Positions 36,160 to 45,673 of a DNA stretch of 64,000 bases are shown piece by piece. Origin of the DNA: Chitinophagaceae bacterium (GTDB lineage: Bacteria > Bacteroidota > Bacteroidia > Chitinophagales > Chitinophagaceae); NCBI GenBank assembly GCA_016720565.1, contig JADKKJ010000011.1, forward strand, positions 992,001 to 1,056,000, given 5' to 3'. Numbering within the stretch: the first letter of the stretch is position 1; each line of letters starts with the position of its first letter. The notes under the pieces were generated by a model that did no database searches, was not told the DNA's origin, and saw only the letters and a list, made by a program, of their open reading frames with translations. The position numbers were made by a program, and so were the translations under genes.

Positions 36160-37257
36160 TCATCCCTGTAACCATTCTTCCTTCACGCTTGCTCCTAAAC
36201 CAATCGCATCCGGCACATGAATAGTACCATTCTGCTCATACTCTATTCCACCTTCAATGGGGTCTTCCGATAGCATCAGGGCGGTATCAAAATCAAAATG
36301 CTGTATCATAGGATTGCTCAAGGCGAAGTGCGCGAAGGCAGTCATGGCCAGTCTTGATTCTAAAAACGCCCCTACCTGTAAATGGATATTCGCGGCCTCT
36401 GCCATTGCCGCCATTTTTCGGGCCTTATATATTCCACCGGATTTACCCAGCTTTATATTCATCATATCGCAGGCCTCCAGTTCTATTAACCTCTCTGCAT
36501 CATGCTCATCCCCGCAACATTCATCCGCCATGATGGGGATCAAACTATTCTTCCTCACTTTTTTCAATTTCATGAATTTCCAGCGGGCGATGGGCTCTTC
36601 GCAGTATTGAATATTATACGCTTTCAATGCTTCCAATGTTTCAATGGCTTCTTTGATCTTCCAGCCCTGGTTGGCATCAATGCGGATCGGTATGGTATCA
36701 CCTACGGCATTGCGTATGGCCTTGATCCTTTCCACATCATCCGGACCATGCTTTCCAAGTTTCACCTTAATGGCCGGGTAGCCCCAGTTCTGTATTCTCA
36801 CCGCATCGGCCGCCATTTTTTCCGGCTCTCCAATGCTCACTGTATAGTCAGTGATGATGGTCTTGCTTTTCTCTCCTCCTAAGAATAAATAAAGCGGTAA
36901 GCCCGCATGCTGGGAAGCAATATCATATAGCGCCATATCAAAAGCGCTTTTAATACTGGTGTTGGCATAGATCACCTCATCCATGATCTGCACGCATTTT
37001 TCAATGTTCAGCGCATTTTTTCCCTGCAGGGCAGTTGCCAGGTATTTTCCTACTACCAGGCAGGTCTCCTGGCTTTCGCCATTGATGGGCATATAGGGGC
37101 TGCATTCGCCAAAACCGATCAATCCTTCGGCGGTACTGATCCTCACCAGTACGTTATGTGCATATTCATCTTTTCCAAGGGAAGTGATAAAAGGCTCGAT
37201 CAGGGGAATGGATAATTTATAAAGTTCTACCTGACTTATCGTTAATTTGTTTGCCAT
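36160..37257 (-). CDS. Dipeptide (L-Ala-D/L-Glu type) epimerase, enolase superfamily
   Basis: 365 residues. A capping domain is followed by a barrel with the full catalytic set: the KxK motif AIKVKLG, metal ligands Asp (RIDANQGW), Glu (YCEEPIA) and Asp (MADECCGD), and the second Lys in MNIKLGKSGG. It epimerises dipeptides, often in murein peptide recycling. The frame is open to 37401, but MANKLTISQVELYKL at 37257 is the family-like start, and the upstream residues overlap the divergent lipoprotein leader. It is adjacent to but compositionally distinct from the NRAMP-like gene. Confidence 0.9.
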   Translation of the reverse strand: MANKLTISQVELYKLSIPLIEPFITSLGKDEYAHNVLVRISTAEGLIGFGECSPYMPINGESQETCLVVGKYLATALQGKNALNIEKCVQIMDEVIYANTSIKSAFDMALYDIASQHAGLPLYLFLGGEKSKTIITDYTVSIGEPEKMAADAVRIQNWGYPAIKVKLGKHGPDDVERIKAIRNAVGDTIPIRIDANQGWKIKEAIETLEALKAYNIQYCEEPIARWKFMKLKKVRKNSLIPIMADECCGDEHDAERLIELEACDMMNIKLGKSGGIYKARKMAAMAEAANIHLQVGAFLESRLAMTAFAHFALSNPMIQHFDFDTALMLSEDPIEGGIEYEQNGTIHVPDAIGLGASVKEEWLQG

Positions 37258-37314
37258 ATGCTTAAAAATAAACATTATGGCTTTGTTTTTGCGTTTAGCA
37301 TTCAAACAATTTTT

Positions 37315-37845
37315 ATGAAAAAGGCATTCTTTATCCTGCTGATCACCCTGGTGAGTTTCAGCTGTAAGAAAAAAATTGAAGAGTTGCCCCCGGCTACCCA
37401 AACCGGTGCTAATACCTTCGGAGCCAGAGTAGACGGGCAGATGTGGATACCCCAGCGTTTCGGAGTGATCAATGCCAGTAACCTGCTGGAAGCCCGGTTG
37501 CTGGGCAATAATTTTTTCCTCACGGCGCAGAATTTCGCTTCCTCTCCTAATGAATCAGAATTTGATATTGTCATTGTTGGACTGACCGCTCCGGGTACCT
37601 ATACTCTCAACAGTAATACCTCTCATCCTAACAGTAATTTTAGCTATGGCTATTATGTAAAAAGGAAACTGAGTCCGCTGTTTGAATATATAACCAGCAC
37701 CACCTATTCCGGTACAGTGAATATCACCCGCTTTGATACTACCAGCCGTATCGTATCCGGAACCTTTGCTTTCCAGGCGGGGGAAACAGCTAATACCGCC
37801 GCTCCAATAAATGTTACAGAAGGAAGATTTGATGTGAAGTATTAA
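37315..37845 (+). CDS. Lipoprotein resembling DUF6252 family
   Basis: 176 residues. The signal MKKAFFILLITLVSFSCKKK has a lipobox (Cys17) followed by Lys, typical of Bacteroidota lipoproteins. The mature part is beta-rich: NTFGARVDGQMWIPQ near the start, a central strand set, and the end SGTFAF...VTEGRFDVKY. That start/end pattern is shared by a family of small secreted proteins of unknown function. ATG 37315 is chosen because it begins the signal peptide. Its last 4 bases overlap the end of the convergent gene. Confidence 0.75.
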   Translation: MKKAFFILLITLVSFSCKKKIEELPPATQTGANTFGARVDGQMWIPQRFGVINASNLLEARLLGNNFFLTAQNFASSPNESEFDIVIVGLTAPGTYTLNSNTSHPNSNFSYGYYVKRKLSPLFEYITSTTYSGTVNITRFDTTSRIVSGTFAFQAGETANTAAPINVTEGRFDVKY

Positions 37846-38504
37846 AACCGGATCCGCATCCCTATTGAGGCCATGCCGGTCCAGGGGGCATTTTCGTTTT
37901 GACTTATGAATTTACTTGGATAGTCTGTGGTAGGTACCCAGCATTTTATTTCTCCATACACGTAAAAATCAGCACCCAGGTATCGCTCCACACCCAGGCC
38001 GGGATCAATGGTTAATCTTTTGAAATTAGCCTCACCGGCGTAAACTGGCACCTTGTACAGGGAAGTATCAATACTAACGGAATGAGCATTCTGCATTCTT
38101 CCCAATACCAGTCCAAATCCTGCCGAAGCATATACATTGATACCGGTTTCCGCGTCCGAATTGCCGATCAAATATCTTTTATATCCAATAGATATCTGCT
38201 TTAATCGCATTTTCGCCTGGTTGGTATAAGCGATCTGTTGTGGCTGTGTGCTTAAACTCCTGGCGGTAGCGGTCAGTTTATCTTCAAACTTTCCATTGCT
38301 GTAATAAGCGAACCATACATAGGCCGCTTCTTTAGGCGTAAAATTGAAATTGGTCTGGATGGTCTGACCGATCACAGTATACTGCTGGCCTTTTTTAAAA
38401 TTATGCTGAACGGAGAGATCGGTAAGGAAACTAAAGCCCGGCTGTGTAAATCCGGAATGAACTGTCATTAGCAGGGAAAGCCAAATAAATATCTTCTTCA
38501 CCAT
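37842..38504 (-). CDS. Exported beta-barrel-like outer membrane protein, function unknown
   Basis: 220 residues with a signal peptide ending at GFTQ. Alternating polar/hydrophobic strands (QQYTVIGQTIQTNFNF, KQISIGYKRYL, GINVYASAGFGLVLG) and a C-terminal Phe (ASIGMRIRF) point to a small 8- to 10-strand outer-membrane barrel. No named family is recognised. It overlaps the end of the convergent lipoprotein gene by 4 bp. Confidence 0.7.
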   Translation of the reverse strand: MVKKIFIWLSLLMTVHSGFTQPGFSFLTDLSVQHNFKKGQQYTVIGQTIQTNFNFTPKEAAYVWFAYYSNGKFEDKLTATARSLSTQPQQIAYTNQAKMRLKQISIGYKRYLIGNSDAETGINVYASAGFGLVLGRMQNAHSVSIDTSLYKVPVYAGEANFKRLTIDPGLGVERYLGADFYVYGEIKCWVPTTDYPSKFISQNENAPWTGMASIGMRIRF

Positions 38505-38526
38505 ACAATGTTACTGAATTATCGCA

Positions 38527-38567
38527 GTAAAAATAAAGCCGTCCCAAAGTTCGGAACGGCTTTATTT
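38527..38567 (-). terminator. Intrinsic terminator of the S46 peptidase gene
   Basis: AAATAAAGCCGT (38531-38542) pairs with ACGGCTTTATTT (38556-38567). Read on the minus strand, the stem ends in a T-rich run. It lies 16 bp beyond the stop of the S46 gene. Confidence 0.75.
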
Positions 38568-38582
38568 ATTATTTCCTGCTGC

Positions 38583-40757
38583 TTATTTCATCAGCTTAAG
38601 TTCTTTGATGATATTGGTAGCGCCCCCCAACTTATCCACGCACCAGAGTACATAACGTATGTCTACGCAAATGGTACGGTTCAGGTCCTTGTCAAAGGCC
38701 AGCTTATGGCTAAGCGCTTCGTAGTTACCATCAAAGGCTAGACCGATCAGTTCACCTTTATTATTGATAACAGGGGACCCGGAATTACCACCGGTGATAT
38801 CATTGGTAGTAATGAAACCAACTACCAGGTCTTTACGGGTTGGGTCCATATACTGACCAAAGTCTTTTTTCTTCAGCAGGTCGATCTGGTTAGCAGGAAG
38901 ATCGAATTCATAATCTCCCGGCTTGTATTTTTCCAGTATACCTTTTGAAGTGGTCACGTAATCATAAAATACCGCGTCGCGTGGACGATAAGATTTTACA
39001 TTACCATAGCTCACCCTCATGGTGAAAGTGGCATCGGGGTACATCATCTTTGCCTTAACAGGGTCCATTTCCATGATGCCTTTCAGGTAAAGACGTCCGT
39101 ATTCGCCATTCTTTGCCAGGAACTGCTGGTAAAGAGGACCATATTTGCCCTGGTAACTTTTCATGAATGTAGAAGCGAAATTAAAGGCCGGATCATCCTG
39201 CAGTTTCACTGCATCAGGATTGGCAACGAATGCATTCCATTTAGCATCATCCAGGATCATGGTCTTGCTGAATACATCGGCCGCATATTTTTTATAGGTA
39301 TCATCATTATCCAGCGGACCGTAGGTATTTTTCAGGGTGCCATAGAATCCAACAGGGTGTTGCTCTTTTGGTACATCCTCATAGAACATGCGGGTAACAG
39401 CTCCAAGGATGTTCTGGTCAGAGATCTTATTCTCTCCTTCCAGGAATCCTTTCCTGGCCTGGTTCAAACCATCTACCGCTTTTCTTATATCAGCAGCGGG
39501 CGTTCCGGGTTTAACCAGCATGGCTTCCAGTTGCGACAACTGGGCAGCGAAGGCAACTAATGGAGAACCCAGTATTCCTTCATTCATATACATGCGAATC
39601 TTTGCATATGGTTTCCACGCGTCATAAGCCTTGCCCCATTCAGCGAAAATATTCTCATACTCAGGCTTGCCTTTGGCCCATGCGTTGAATTTATCTTCAG
39701 CCATTTTTTTCTGGCCATACACATCATATTTCAATAATTGTTTGGTCTCACCATCAAAGAATTTCCAGTAGTTGGCAATGCTTGCATAATTTGAAGCCAG
39801 TTGCAATTTGATGGCTGGATCTTTTTTCATTTCATCGAACATATATTTCAAACGAACATCGCGAAGCTTTACCAGTGTAGGATTATTTACATCGGTGGAA
39901 AGGCGGATGCCATAAGAACTTTCATAACGGTTGGTACCACCGGGATAACCCCAGATCATGGAGAAATCGCCATCTTTCAAAGGCTTCAGGGAAACAGGCA
40001 GGTACCATTTTGGCTTCATTGGAATATTACCTTCTGTAGATTCACCTCTTTTTGCAGGAGATCCGTCAGGCTTAGTGTATACACGGAAAATAGAGAAATC
40101 ACCGGTATGGCGCGGCCATTCCCAGTTGTCGGTGTCGCCACCAAATTTTCCTACACTTTCAGGAGGGGCACCTACCAGGCGGATATCATAATAGCGCTGG
40201 TAAACAAAAGCCAGGAACTGGTTGCCTTTAAATAAAGGACTCACCCTGGTCTCAATATTTTTTGCGTCATCGCTCATGCGCTTGTTGATCGCTGCAAGCA
40301 CCGCGTTTTGTTTAGTAACGCGTTCCTGTCCGCTAAGCCCTTTCAAAGAATCCATCACCTCTTTGGTCACATCATCAATGCGTACCAGAAACTGAATGGA
40401 AAGATTACTGGGGATCTCTTCGGCTTTGCTGCGGGCGTAAAATCCATTTGCCAGGTAATTATGGTCTACGGTACTGGCAGATGCGATGGCATCATAACCG
40501 CAGTGGTGATTGGTAAAGATCAGGCCTTCGGAGCTTACGATCTCACCGGTACATCCACTTCCGAAGATCAGGATAGCATCCTTGAGGCATGGTTTGTTGA
40601 TATTATACAATTGTTCTTTGGTGAGCTTAAGTCCTTTTTTTACCATTTCATTATAGACTTGTTGTCCCAATAAAAGAGGCAACCACATTCCTTCGTCGGC
40701 GAAAGATTTGAGAACGAGGGAAATGAACAAGACTGACGTTAGAATAAATTTTTTCAT
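38583..40757 (-). CDS. S46 family dipeptidyl peptidase, DPP7-like
   Basis: 724 residues, exported (signal ends near SFADEG, Trp25 close to the mature N-terminus as in the family). It has a trypsin-like active site with His85 in TNHHCGYD and Ser659 in GGNSGSPV. After the Ser, LIGLAFDGNYEA has Gly where acid-specific DPP11 has Arg, so cleavage after hydrophobic residues (DPP7 type) is inferred. It releases dipeptides in the periplasm, a core route for amino-acid supply in proteolytic Bacteroidota. Frame open to 41030, but ATG 40757 starts the signal peptide and has a promoter element 20 bp upstream. Confidence 0.92.
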   Translation of the reverse strand: MKKFILTSVLFISLVLKSFADEGMWLPLLLGQQVYNEMVKKGLKLTKEQLYNINKPCLKDAILIFGSGCTGEIVSSEGLIFTNHHCGYDAIASASTVDHNYLANGFYARSKAEEIPSNLSIQFLVRIDDVTKEVMDSLKGLSGQERVTKQNAVLAAINKRMSDDAKNIETRVSPLFKGNQFLAFVYQRYYDIRLVGAPPESVGKFGGDTDNWEWPRHTGDFSIFRVYTKPDGSPAKRGESTEGNIPMKPKWYLPVSLKPLKDGDFSMIWGYPGGTNRYESSYGIRLSTDVNNPTLVKLRDVRLKYMFDEMKKDPAIKLQLASNYASIANYWKFFDGETKQLLKYDVYGQKKMAEDKFNAWAKGKPEYENIFAEWGKAYDAWKPYAKIRMYMNEGILGSPLVAFAAQLSQLEAMLVKPGTPAADIRKAVDGLNQARKGFLEGENKISDQNILGAVTRMFYEDVPKEQHPVGFYGTLKNTYGPLDNDDTYKKYAADVFSKTMILDDAKWNAFVANPDAVKLQDDPAFNFASTFMKSYQGKYGPLYQQFLAKNGEYGRLYLKGIMEMDPVKAKMMYPDATFTMRVSYGNVKSYRPRDAVFYDYVTTSKGILEKYKPGDYEFDLPANQIDLLKKKDFGQYMDPTRKDLVVGFITTNDITGGNSGSPVINNKGELIGLAFDGNYEALSHKLAFDKDLNRTICVDIRYVLWCVDKLGGATNIIKELKLMK

Positions 40758-40777
40758 ATGAAGCAATTTTAGCCGTA

Positions 40778-40785
40778 CAAACCTA
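40778..40785 (-). promoter_or_regulatory. TAnnTTTG promoter element for the S46 peptidase gene
   Basis: TAGGTTTG on the minus strand, 20 bases before the ATG at 40757. Exact match. Confidence 0.5.
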
Positions 40786-40860
40786 GGGAAAATGAGGGAG
40801 AAAAGGGATGATGCGGGATAGTCGGGAATCTTCCCTATTTTGTCTATCCAAAACCTGCTT

Positions 40861-42207
40861 ATGCGATTTACCAACCGCCTGGTATTTTTATGTTGCCTTT
40901 TAGTCTTCCTGTATTCCTGTAGTAAAAAAGATAGCCCTTCCCCAAATCCAGCTCCTGTTCCCACTAACCCGACCTGTACCAGTAATGCCAGCCCTGCCCA
41001 GGGAAGTTTTGTTACCAGCACTTCTGTCACACTAAACTGGACCGCTGCATCCGGGGCTACGACCTATGATGTTTACCTGGGAACCAGCACGAACCCTGGT
41101 ACCATCGTGGCCGGCAATGTTAGCGGCACCAGTTATACGCATACCATCGCATCCACTCCTAACCAGACCTATTACTGGTATGTACAACCAAAAAATGCCA
41201 TTGGAGCGGCAACCGGTTGCAGCAGCACGGTCACTTCATTCAGTTTTGTAGTGATCAGCAATCCGCCAGGATTCGGGTTTTATGTAGTGGGATATTTTCC
41301 TTCTTACCGCGATCCCAATGATGTACCTGATGTAAAGTTCCGTATGACTAATATTGTGAATTACGCTTTTTTTAGTGTGAATACATCCGGCACTACAGAT
41401 GTGCAGAACCCCGCAACACTGGCACTGGTGATCAATAAAGCCAGGGCCAACAATGCAAAAATATTTGTGGCCATCAATGATGGTAGCGGTGATGGTAAAA
41501 CGAATTTCAGGAATATGGCAGCCACGGCAGGTGGCCGGAATAATTTTGTAAAAGACATTATGAATAAAGTGAGGCAGTATGGATTTGATGGAGTGGATAT
41601 GGATTGGGAATATCCCACTACTTCAGATGGAACGGATCTGACCTTCACGCTTCTGATGAAAGAACTTTCCGATTCGCTTCATCGTGATGCCCGTTATTAT
41701 TTATCGGCAGCCATTACACCTGGTAAATATGCAGGGGGAATGCGTGATGCCATTAAATCGGAACTCTTCAGTTATGTAGATATTTTTAACGTGATGGCCT
41801 ATGACGATTTCAGTACGACTGCTCCTTACAGGCAGCATAGTGATCTCACCCTTGCCCAGGTCTGTATGAATTACTGGCTTACCACAAGAGGCATGCCTCC
41901 ATCCAAATGCGTATTGGGAATTCCAGCTTATGGCCGCCCTTCAGGGATCACACAAACCAATACCGTATTGAGTTTTCGCGCTATCCTTGCACAGGGAGGA
42001 TTGCCTGTTTCAGATTCAGCTATTGTTACCGCCGGCGGCTTCACCAATTATATGATCTATTATAACGGGCAAACTACCGTGAAGAAAAAAGCCATCATGG
42101 CCAAACAGATCGCCAATGGTGTAATGATGTGGGAAAAATGGCAGGACGCGCCTGATGGGAATTCGTTGCTGAAAGCAGCCTGTGATACCGTTGGCAGAAG
42201 TTACTGA
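40861..42207 (+). CDS. GH18-family glycoside hydrolase lipoprotein with fibronectin type III domain
   Basis: 448 residues. A lipoprotein signal (VFLYSCSKKD, Cys20) and a Pro-rich linker lead into a fibronectin-III-like domain (~40-130: SVTLNWTAASGATTYDVYLG). A GH18 barrel spans ~140-445 with the catalytic motif DxxDxDxE at Asp243, Asp246, Asp248 and Glu250 (FDGVDMDWEYP) and MAYDDF later. It should hydrolyse chitin or other beta-1,4-GlcNAc glycans, or act as an endo-acetylglucosaminidase, at the cell surface. It is a single gene with no SusC/SusD partners nearby. ATG 40861 begins the signal. Confidence 0.9.
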   Translation: MRFTNRLVFLCCLLVFLYSCSKKDSPSPNPAPVPTNPTCTSNASPAQGSFVTSTSVTLNWTAASGATTYDVYLGTSTNPGTIVAGNVSGTSYTHTIASTPNQTYYWYVQPKNAIGAATGCSSTVTSFSFVVISNPPGFGFYVVGYFPSYRDPNDVPDVKFRMTNIVNYAFFSVNTSGTTDVQNPATLALVINKARANNAKIFVAINDGSGDGKTNFRNMAATAGGRNNFVKDIMNKVRQYGFDGVDMDWEYPTTSDGTDLTFTLLMKELSDSLHRDARYYLSAAITPGKYAGGMRDAIKSELFSYVDIFNVMAYDDFSTTAPYRQHSDLTLAQVCMNYWLTTRGMPPSKCVLGIPAYGRPSGITQTNTVLSFRAILAQGGLPVSDSAIVTAGGFTNYMIYYNGQTTVKKKAIMAKQIANGVMMWEKWQDAPDGNSLLKAACDTVGRSY

Positions 42208-42210
42208 TCT

Positions 42211-42398
42211 GGTTCAAAGTTCAAAGTTCAATGTTCAAAGTTTAATGTTCCGGGTTCCGGGTTCAATGTTCAATGTTCCAGATTCAAAAGCCAACAAGAT
42301 GGATTCCGAACCTTGAACCCGAAACCTTGAACCCGGAACCTTGAACCCGAAACCTTGAACCCGGAACCTTGAACCCGGAACCTTGAACCCGGAACCTA
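42211..42398. repeat. GTTCAAN/GTTCCGG heptad-word repeat with opposed arms
   Basis: The left arm is eleven 7-bp words in strict register (42212-42288): GTTCAAA, GTTCAAA, GTTCAAT, GTTCAAA, GTTTAAT, GTTCCGG twice, GTTCAAT twice, GTTCCAG, ATTCAAA. After a ~22-bp middle the right arm is a 14-bp tandem repeat (two opposed words, CCTTGAACCCGRAA) at 42311, 42325, 42339, 42353, 42367 and 42381, plus a worn seventh copy. The TAG stop of obg (42396-42398) lies in that seventh copy. It has no spacers and is not CRISPR. Confidence 0.92.
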
Positions 42399-43397
42399 AC
42401 CCTTCTCCTCATTTAGCACCTTCCACAACAGATCCTTCAGCTCCATCAATCCCTGTTGCGCCACAGAGGAGATGAATAAATGCGGGATCTCTTTTGGCAG
42501 GTCTTTCTGGATCGCATCTTTCAGTTCCTGGTCCAGCATATCGCTTTTACTGATAGCGATAACGAACTGCTTATGTAATAATTCGGGATTGTATTGTTCC
42601 AGTTCATTCACCAGGATATCAAATTCCTTGCGGTGATCATTAGAATCCGCGGGGATCAGGAATAATAAGACCGCATTCCTTTCTATATGCCGGAGGAAAC
42701 GATGTCCAAGGCCCTTACCTTCGGCAGCACCTTCAATGATACCGGGAAGATCGGCAATACAGAAACTCTTGCCATCACGATATTCAACAATACCAAGGTT
42801 AGGCGTAATGGTAGTAAAAGCATAACTCGCGATCTTGGGTTTGGCGGCGGTAATCACAGATAATAGCGTCGACTTACCTGCATTGGGAAAACCAACCAGT
42901 CCTACATCTGCCAGTACTTTTAACTCCAGTACTTTCCATCCTTCCATGCCCGGTAAACCTGGTTGCGCGTATTCAGGTGCCTGATTGGTAGGAGTAGCGA
43001 AATTGGCATTACCCAATCCACCTTTACCACCGGGTATCCAGATCACTTCCTGTCCATCTTCCAGGATCTCCACTTCCTGTTTGCCGGTTTCTTCATCGCG
43101 GGCAATGGTACCTAAAGGCACTTCGATAATAATATCTTTTCCATCATGGCCGGTTGAATTATTCTTTCCGCCTTTTTCTCCATCATCCGCCAGTATGTTC
43201 TTATGATAGCGAAGGTGCAGAAGGGTCCAGAGGTTTCTGTTGCCTCTAAGAATGATATGAGCGCCACGGCCTCCATCTCCACCATCGGGTCCGCCCATGG
43301 CCGTGAATTTATTACGCATGAAGTGCTTATTACCGGCACCACCATGGCCGCTGCGACAAAATACCCTGATCTGATCTACGAAATTGCTTTTCTCCAA
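42396..43397 (-). CDS. obg: GTPase Obg/CgtA
   Basis: 333 residues. A Gly-rich Obg fold (~1-160: [24 protein letters not shown]) is followed by a G domain with G1 [11 protein letters not shown]3 [10 protein letters not shown]4 ISKSDM. The C-terminal OCT domain is absent, as in many members. It is an essential ribosome-assembly GTPase. The start is TTG 43397 (then [12 protein letters not shown]); no ATG lies near, and the -7 element is 19 bp upstream. The stop codon is inside the 14-bp tandem repeat, so the gene end is shared with the array. Confidence 0.94.
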   Translation of the reverse strand: MEKSNFVDQIRVFCRSGHGGAGNKHFMRNKFTAMGGPDGGDGGRGAHIILRGNRNLWTLLHLRYHKNILADDGEKGGKNNSTGHDGKDIIIEVPLGTIARDEETGKQEVEILEDGQEVIWIPGGKGGLGNANFATPTNQAPEYAQPGLPGMEGWKVLELKVLADVGLVGFPNAGKSTLLSVITAAKPKIASYAFTTITPNLGIVEYRDGKSFCIADLPGIIEGAAEGKGLGHRFLRHIERNAVLLFLIPADSNDHRKEFDILVNELEQYNPELLHKQFVIAISKSDMLDQELKDAIQKDLPKEIPHLFISSVAQQGLMELKDLLWKVLNEEKG

Positions 43398-43416
43398 AAT
43401 ATAAGTTTGAACGCCG

Positions 43417-43424
43417 CAAAGATA
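43417..43424 (-). promoter_or_regulatory. TAnnTTTG promoter element for obg
   Basis: TATCTTTG on the minus strand, 19 bases before the TTG start. Confidence 0.5.
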
Positions 43425-43432
43425 CCATAAAT

Positions 43433-43462
43433 AAAAAAGCCCCGTTCTAAATTGAACAGGGC
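43433..43462 (-). terminator. Intrinsic terminator after the T9SS-type protein gene
   Basis: GCCCCGTTC (43439-43447) and GAACAGGGC (43454-43462) pair with one mismatch around a 6-base loop. On the minus strand the stem is followed by six T. It separates the upstream gene from the obg promoter. Confidence 0.8.
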
Positions 43463-43492
43463 CTTAAATATGCAATGAATTTTACCTCATGA

Positions 43493-44743
43493 TCATTGTA
43501 CGATCAGTTTGCTGGTATAAACCGATCTGTTAGCGGCATTCAACAGTTTAACCTGATATATTGACCTGGAGGAAGTGCTATTGATCTTCACCAGTTGTGA
43601 TTGATTTATACCGGTGATGGTCACGGTTTGTTGCAGTACCTGTCTGCCCGTAGCATCTGTTAACTGCAGGGTATAGGTGCCTGGTTCCAGCTGGCCAAAC
43701 TGCACCACAAACTGGTTATTAGTAACGGGGTTAGGGAATACCCCAATCTTATTTTCATCAAGGTTGATCGGTTTTGTTTTCAGAGCTTCCAGCTCGGTCA
43801 GGTTGGAATGATTTCCACTGATCAGCAGGTTGCTGTTTGCCAGGTCAGAGCTTTGAAGCGCACCATTTTCCAGTATAAAAGGGGCAGCAACCAGGCTCTT
43901 TATGTCAAGCCGGTAATAAGTGCCCACTGCAGTTGCACTGGCAAGAAGGATCTTGTTGTCGGCCATAACAGCCGCGCCATTCACCGTGAAATTCAGGGGC
44001 AGGTTAGAGATCGTTCCCAGGTGTTTAGCTATGCGGGTTGAAAGGTCGATACGGAATACATTATTGCGTGCGGAGATCACATAAAGATTTCCATTATCAT
44101 CTGCGATCATATCGCCACCATAACTGCTGCATGAATTATGAATGGATATATGCTGGTTTGACTGATCGTCCACGATCGTACCCAGGTCAACGATGGCTGG
44201 TTTTTTGCCAGTAGTGAACTGAAGCAATTGAGTGGCATCGTTGGTCATGGCATAACCATTACCATCAGAAGCGATCACCATACGGGTCACCACATTTCCC
44301 TGGTCGGAAGATTTCAATGGCTTGCCGGTAAGGGCCTCGTTATTGAGGTAATACACTTTCATGGTCTTCAGGTCCACATAGCGAAGCTGGTCCACGAACA
44401 TGGGGGTATAATAAAGCCGGTCATTCTTTTTATCGAAGGCGATAGCGGCCACGCCCGTACCAAATGCGGCATTGGCCAGCTGACCATAACGCGCATCGAT
44501 CATAGGACTGTTCATTTGTTTGCGGGTGGCAGCATCATAGGCCGTTATGCCCTGATCTGTTCCATTCAGCAGGATATTGCTGTACACACCAGTGTTCAGG
44601 TCCAGCTTACGTAGAAAACTCCAGTTGAATTTTTGTTCCTGTACGTCTGTGATCGCATAGGCGAAATTATCCTGCGCAAAAGCAAGATTCGCCGCCAGTA
44701 TGGAACTAAGTAAGAATGAGAAGTAGCGTAGATGTTTGGTCAT
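43493..44743 (-). CDS. Secreted propeller-like protein with type 9 secretion sorting domain
   Basis: 416 residues. Signal peptide (ends LAFAQ), then ~300 residues of short beta repeats resembling a six- or seven-bladed propeller (DLNTGVYSNILL, YVDLKTMKVYYLN, VFRIDLSTRIAKHLG). The last ~80 residues are a type A T9SS C-terminal sorting domain (GVFPNPVTNNQFVVQF, TYTLQLTDATGRQVL, final YTSKLIVQ). It should be exported through the type 9 system and kept at or released from the surface. Ligand or activity unknown. Confidence 0.85.
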   Translation of the reverse strand: MTKHLRYFSFLLSSILAANLAFAQDNFAYAITDVQEQKFNWSFLRKLDLNTGVYSNILLNGTDQGITAYDAATRKQMNSPMIDARYGQLANAAFGTGVAAIAFDKKNDRLYYTPMFVDQLRYVDLKTMKVYYLNNEALTGKPLKSSDQGNVVTRMVIASDGNGYAMTNDATQLLQFTTGKKPAIVDLGTIVDDQSNQHISIHNSCSSYGGDMIADDNGNLYVISARNNVFRIDLSTRIAKHLGTISNLPLNFTVNGAAVMADNKILLASATAVGTYYRLDIKSLVAAPFILENGALQSSDLANSNLLISGNHSNLTELEALKTKPINLDENKIGVFPNPVTNNQFVVQFGQLEPGTYTLQLTDATGRQVLQQTVTITGINQSQLVKINSTSSRSIYQVKLLNAANRSVYTSKLIVQ

Positions 44744-44848
44744 AAGTTGGTTTTTTTGCAGTATTAAGTTAGGGTATTTTTTTATTTCTGAAAAGGATGG
44801 ATGCAGGAAAGGGATCAGTGGTAAATAATAAGTGCAGGTTAACGGATC

Positions 44849-45436
44849 TTATCCCTGGTTCCACGGTTTATATCCGGCTAGCTGTATGGACCGGCCCTTT
44901 GGTATTTCCCTCAAAGGTTCTGTTTCTTTCAGGCTTTCATGGCATTGAGCAGGAAGCTGTTGATAGAGTTCCGTGCCTTCTGTTTTCCATTGCAGCATTC
45001 CATCGGTTACCTGCTTAATGATCCTGGCGGGATTGCCAGCGATGACAGATCTGGGAGGGATCATCTCATTTTGTTTTACAAAGCTTAATGCACCAACGAT
45101 CGATTCGTCACCAAGAATGACATTGTCCATTAACACGGAATTCATGCCTACCAGGCAATTTTTGCCAATGGTCGCTCCATGAACAATAGCGCCATGTCCA
45201 ATATGTGAACCTTCTTTAAGTAATACGGTAGTCCCGGGGAACATATGAATGGTACAATTCTCCTGAACATTGCATCCATCTTCCAGGATGATCTGTCCCC
45301 AGTCTCCTCTAAGTGCCGCGCCCGGACCGATATAACAATCCTTACCGATGATGACATTGCCAGTAACGGCAGCCTGGGGATGGACAAAACTGGAAGGATG
45401 GATGACTGGAATATATGAGTTAAAAGAATAAACCAT
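44849..45436 (-). CDS. paaY: PaaY-like hexapeptide-repeat protein (phenylacetate pathway thioesterase)
   Basis: 195 residues, left-handed beta-helix with hexapeptide repeats (ASFVHP-type turns, YIGPGAALRGDWG). The gamma-carbonic-anhydrase-like metal site is seen in NCTIHMFPG and HIGHGAIVHG. The C-terminal helix TELYQQLPAQCHESL then EPLREI..GR matches PaaY rather than general carbonic anhydrase homologues. PaaY hydrolyses dead-end thioesters and protects the phenylacetate pathway. It is more than 9 kb from the main paa cluster here and has no paa neighbour. Confidence 0.85.
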   Translation of the reverse strand: MVYSFNSYIPVIHPSSFVHPQAAVTGNVIIGKDCYIGPGAALRGDWGQIILEDGCNVQENCTIHMFPGTTVLLKEGSHIGHGAIVHGATIGKNCLVGMNSVLMDNVILGDESIVGALSFVKQNEMIPPRSVIAGNPARIIKQVTDGMLQWKTEGTELYQQLPAQCHESLKETEPLREIPKGRSIQLAGYKPWNQG

Positions 45437-45582
45437 CGTTTTGATAAAGTAGGTTAATGACAGATAATATTGCTCTTAGTGCTGACATTTAAAAGTTCCA
45501 TATTATTTAAACTGTCCAGATTATGAAAATATTAATCTTAGATGACTGTTCTGTTAATTTTAGCTCATTAAATTAAATTAAT

Positions 45583-45613
45583 GTTAACCGAAAGTTACAC
45601 TATTCTTAACTGA
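45583..45613 (+). promoter_or_regulatory. Putative PHO box: three TTAAC-type repeats at 11-bp period
   Basis: GTTAACCG, GTTACACT and CTTAACTG start at 45583, 45594 and 45605, i.e. 8-bp half-sites separated by 3 bp, the 11-bp period known for PhoB-type binding sites. A further TTAACC is at 45633. They lie upstream of a TonB receptor/phosphatase operon. A near-consensus -7 (TAATATTTG) is at ~45647-45655. Confidence 0.5.
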
Positions 45614-45673
45614 TGATAATGTTGTTCAAACATTAACCAACTATATAATATTTGCGGCTCATAAATTTCAACA

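Noticed and set aside
39801..40235. 144-codon plus-strand frame inside the S46 gene
   Set aside because: Shadow of the S46 coding strand; no independent support.
38583..41030. Extended start of the S46 peptidase to 41030
   Set aside because: Would overlap the divergent GH18 gene and hide the signal peptide that begins at 40757.
42307..42395. Direct repeats resembling a CRISPR array
   Set aside because: Units are 14 bp and contiguous with no spacers; no cas genes nearby. It is a heptad-word array.
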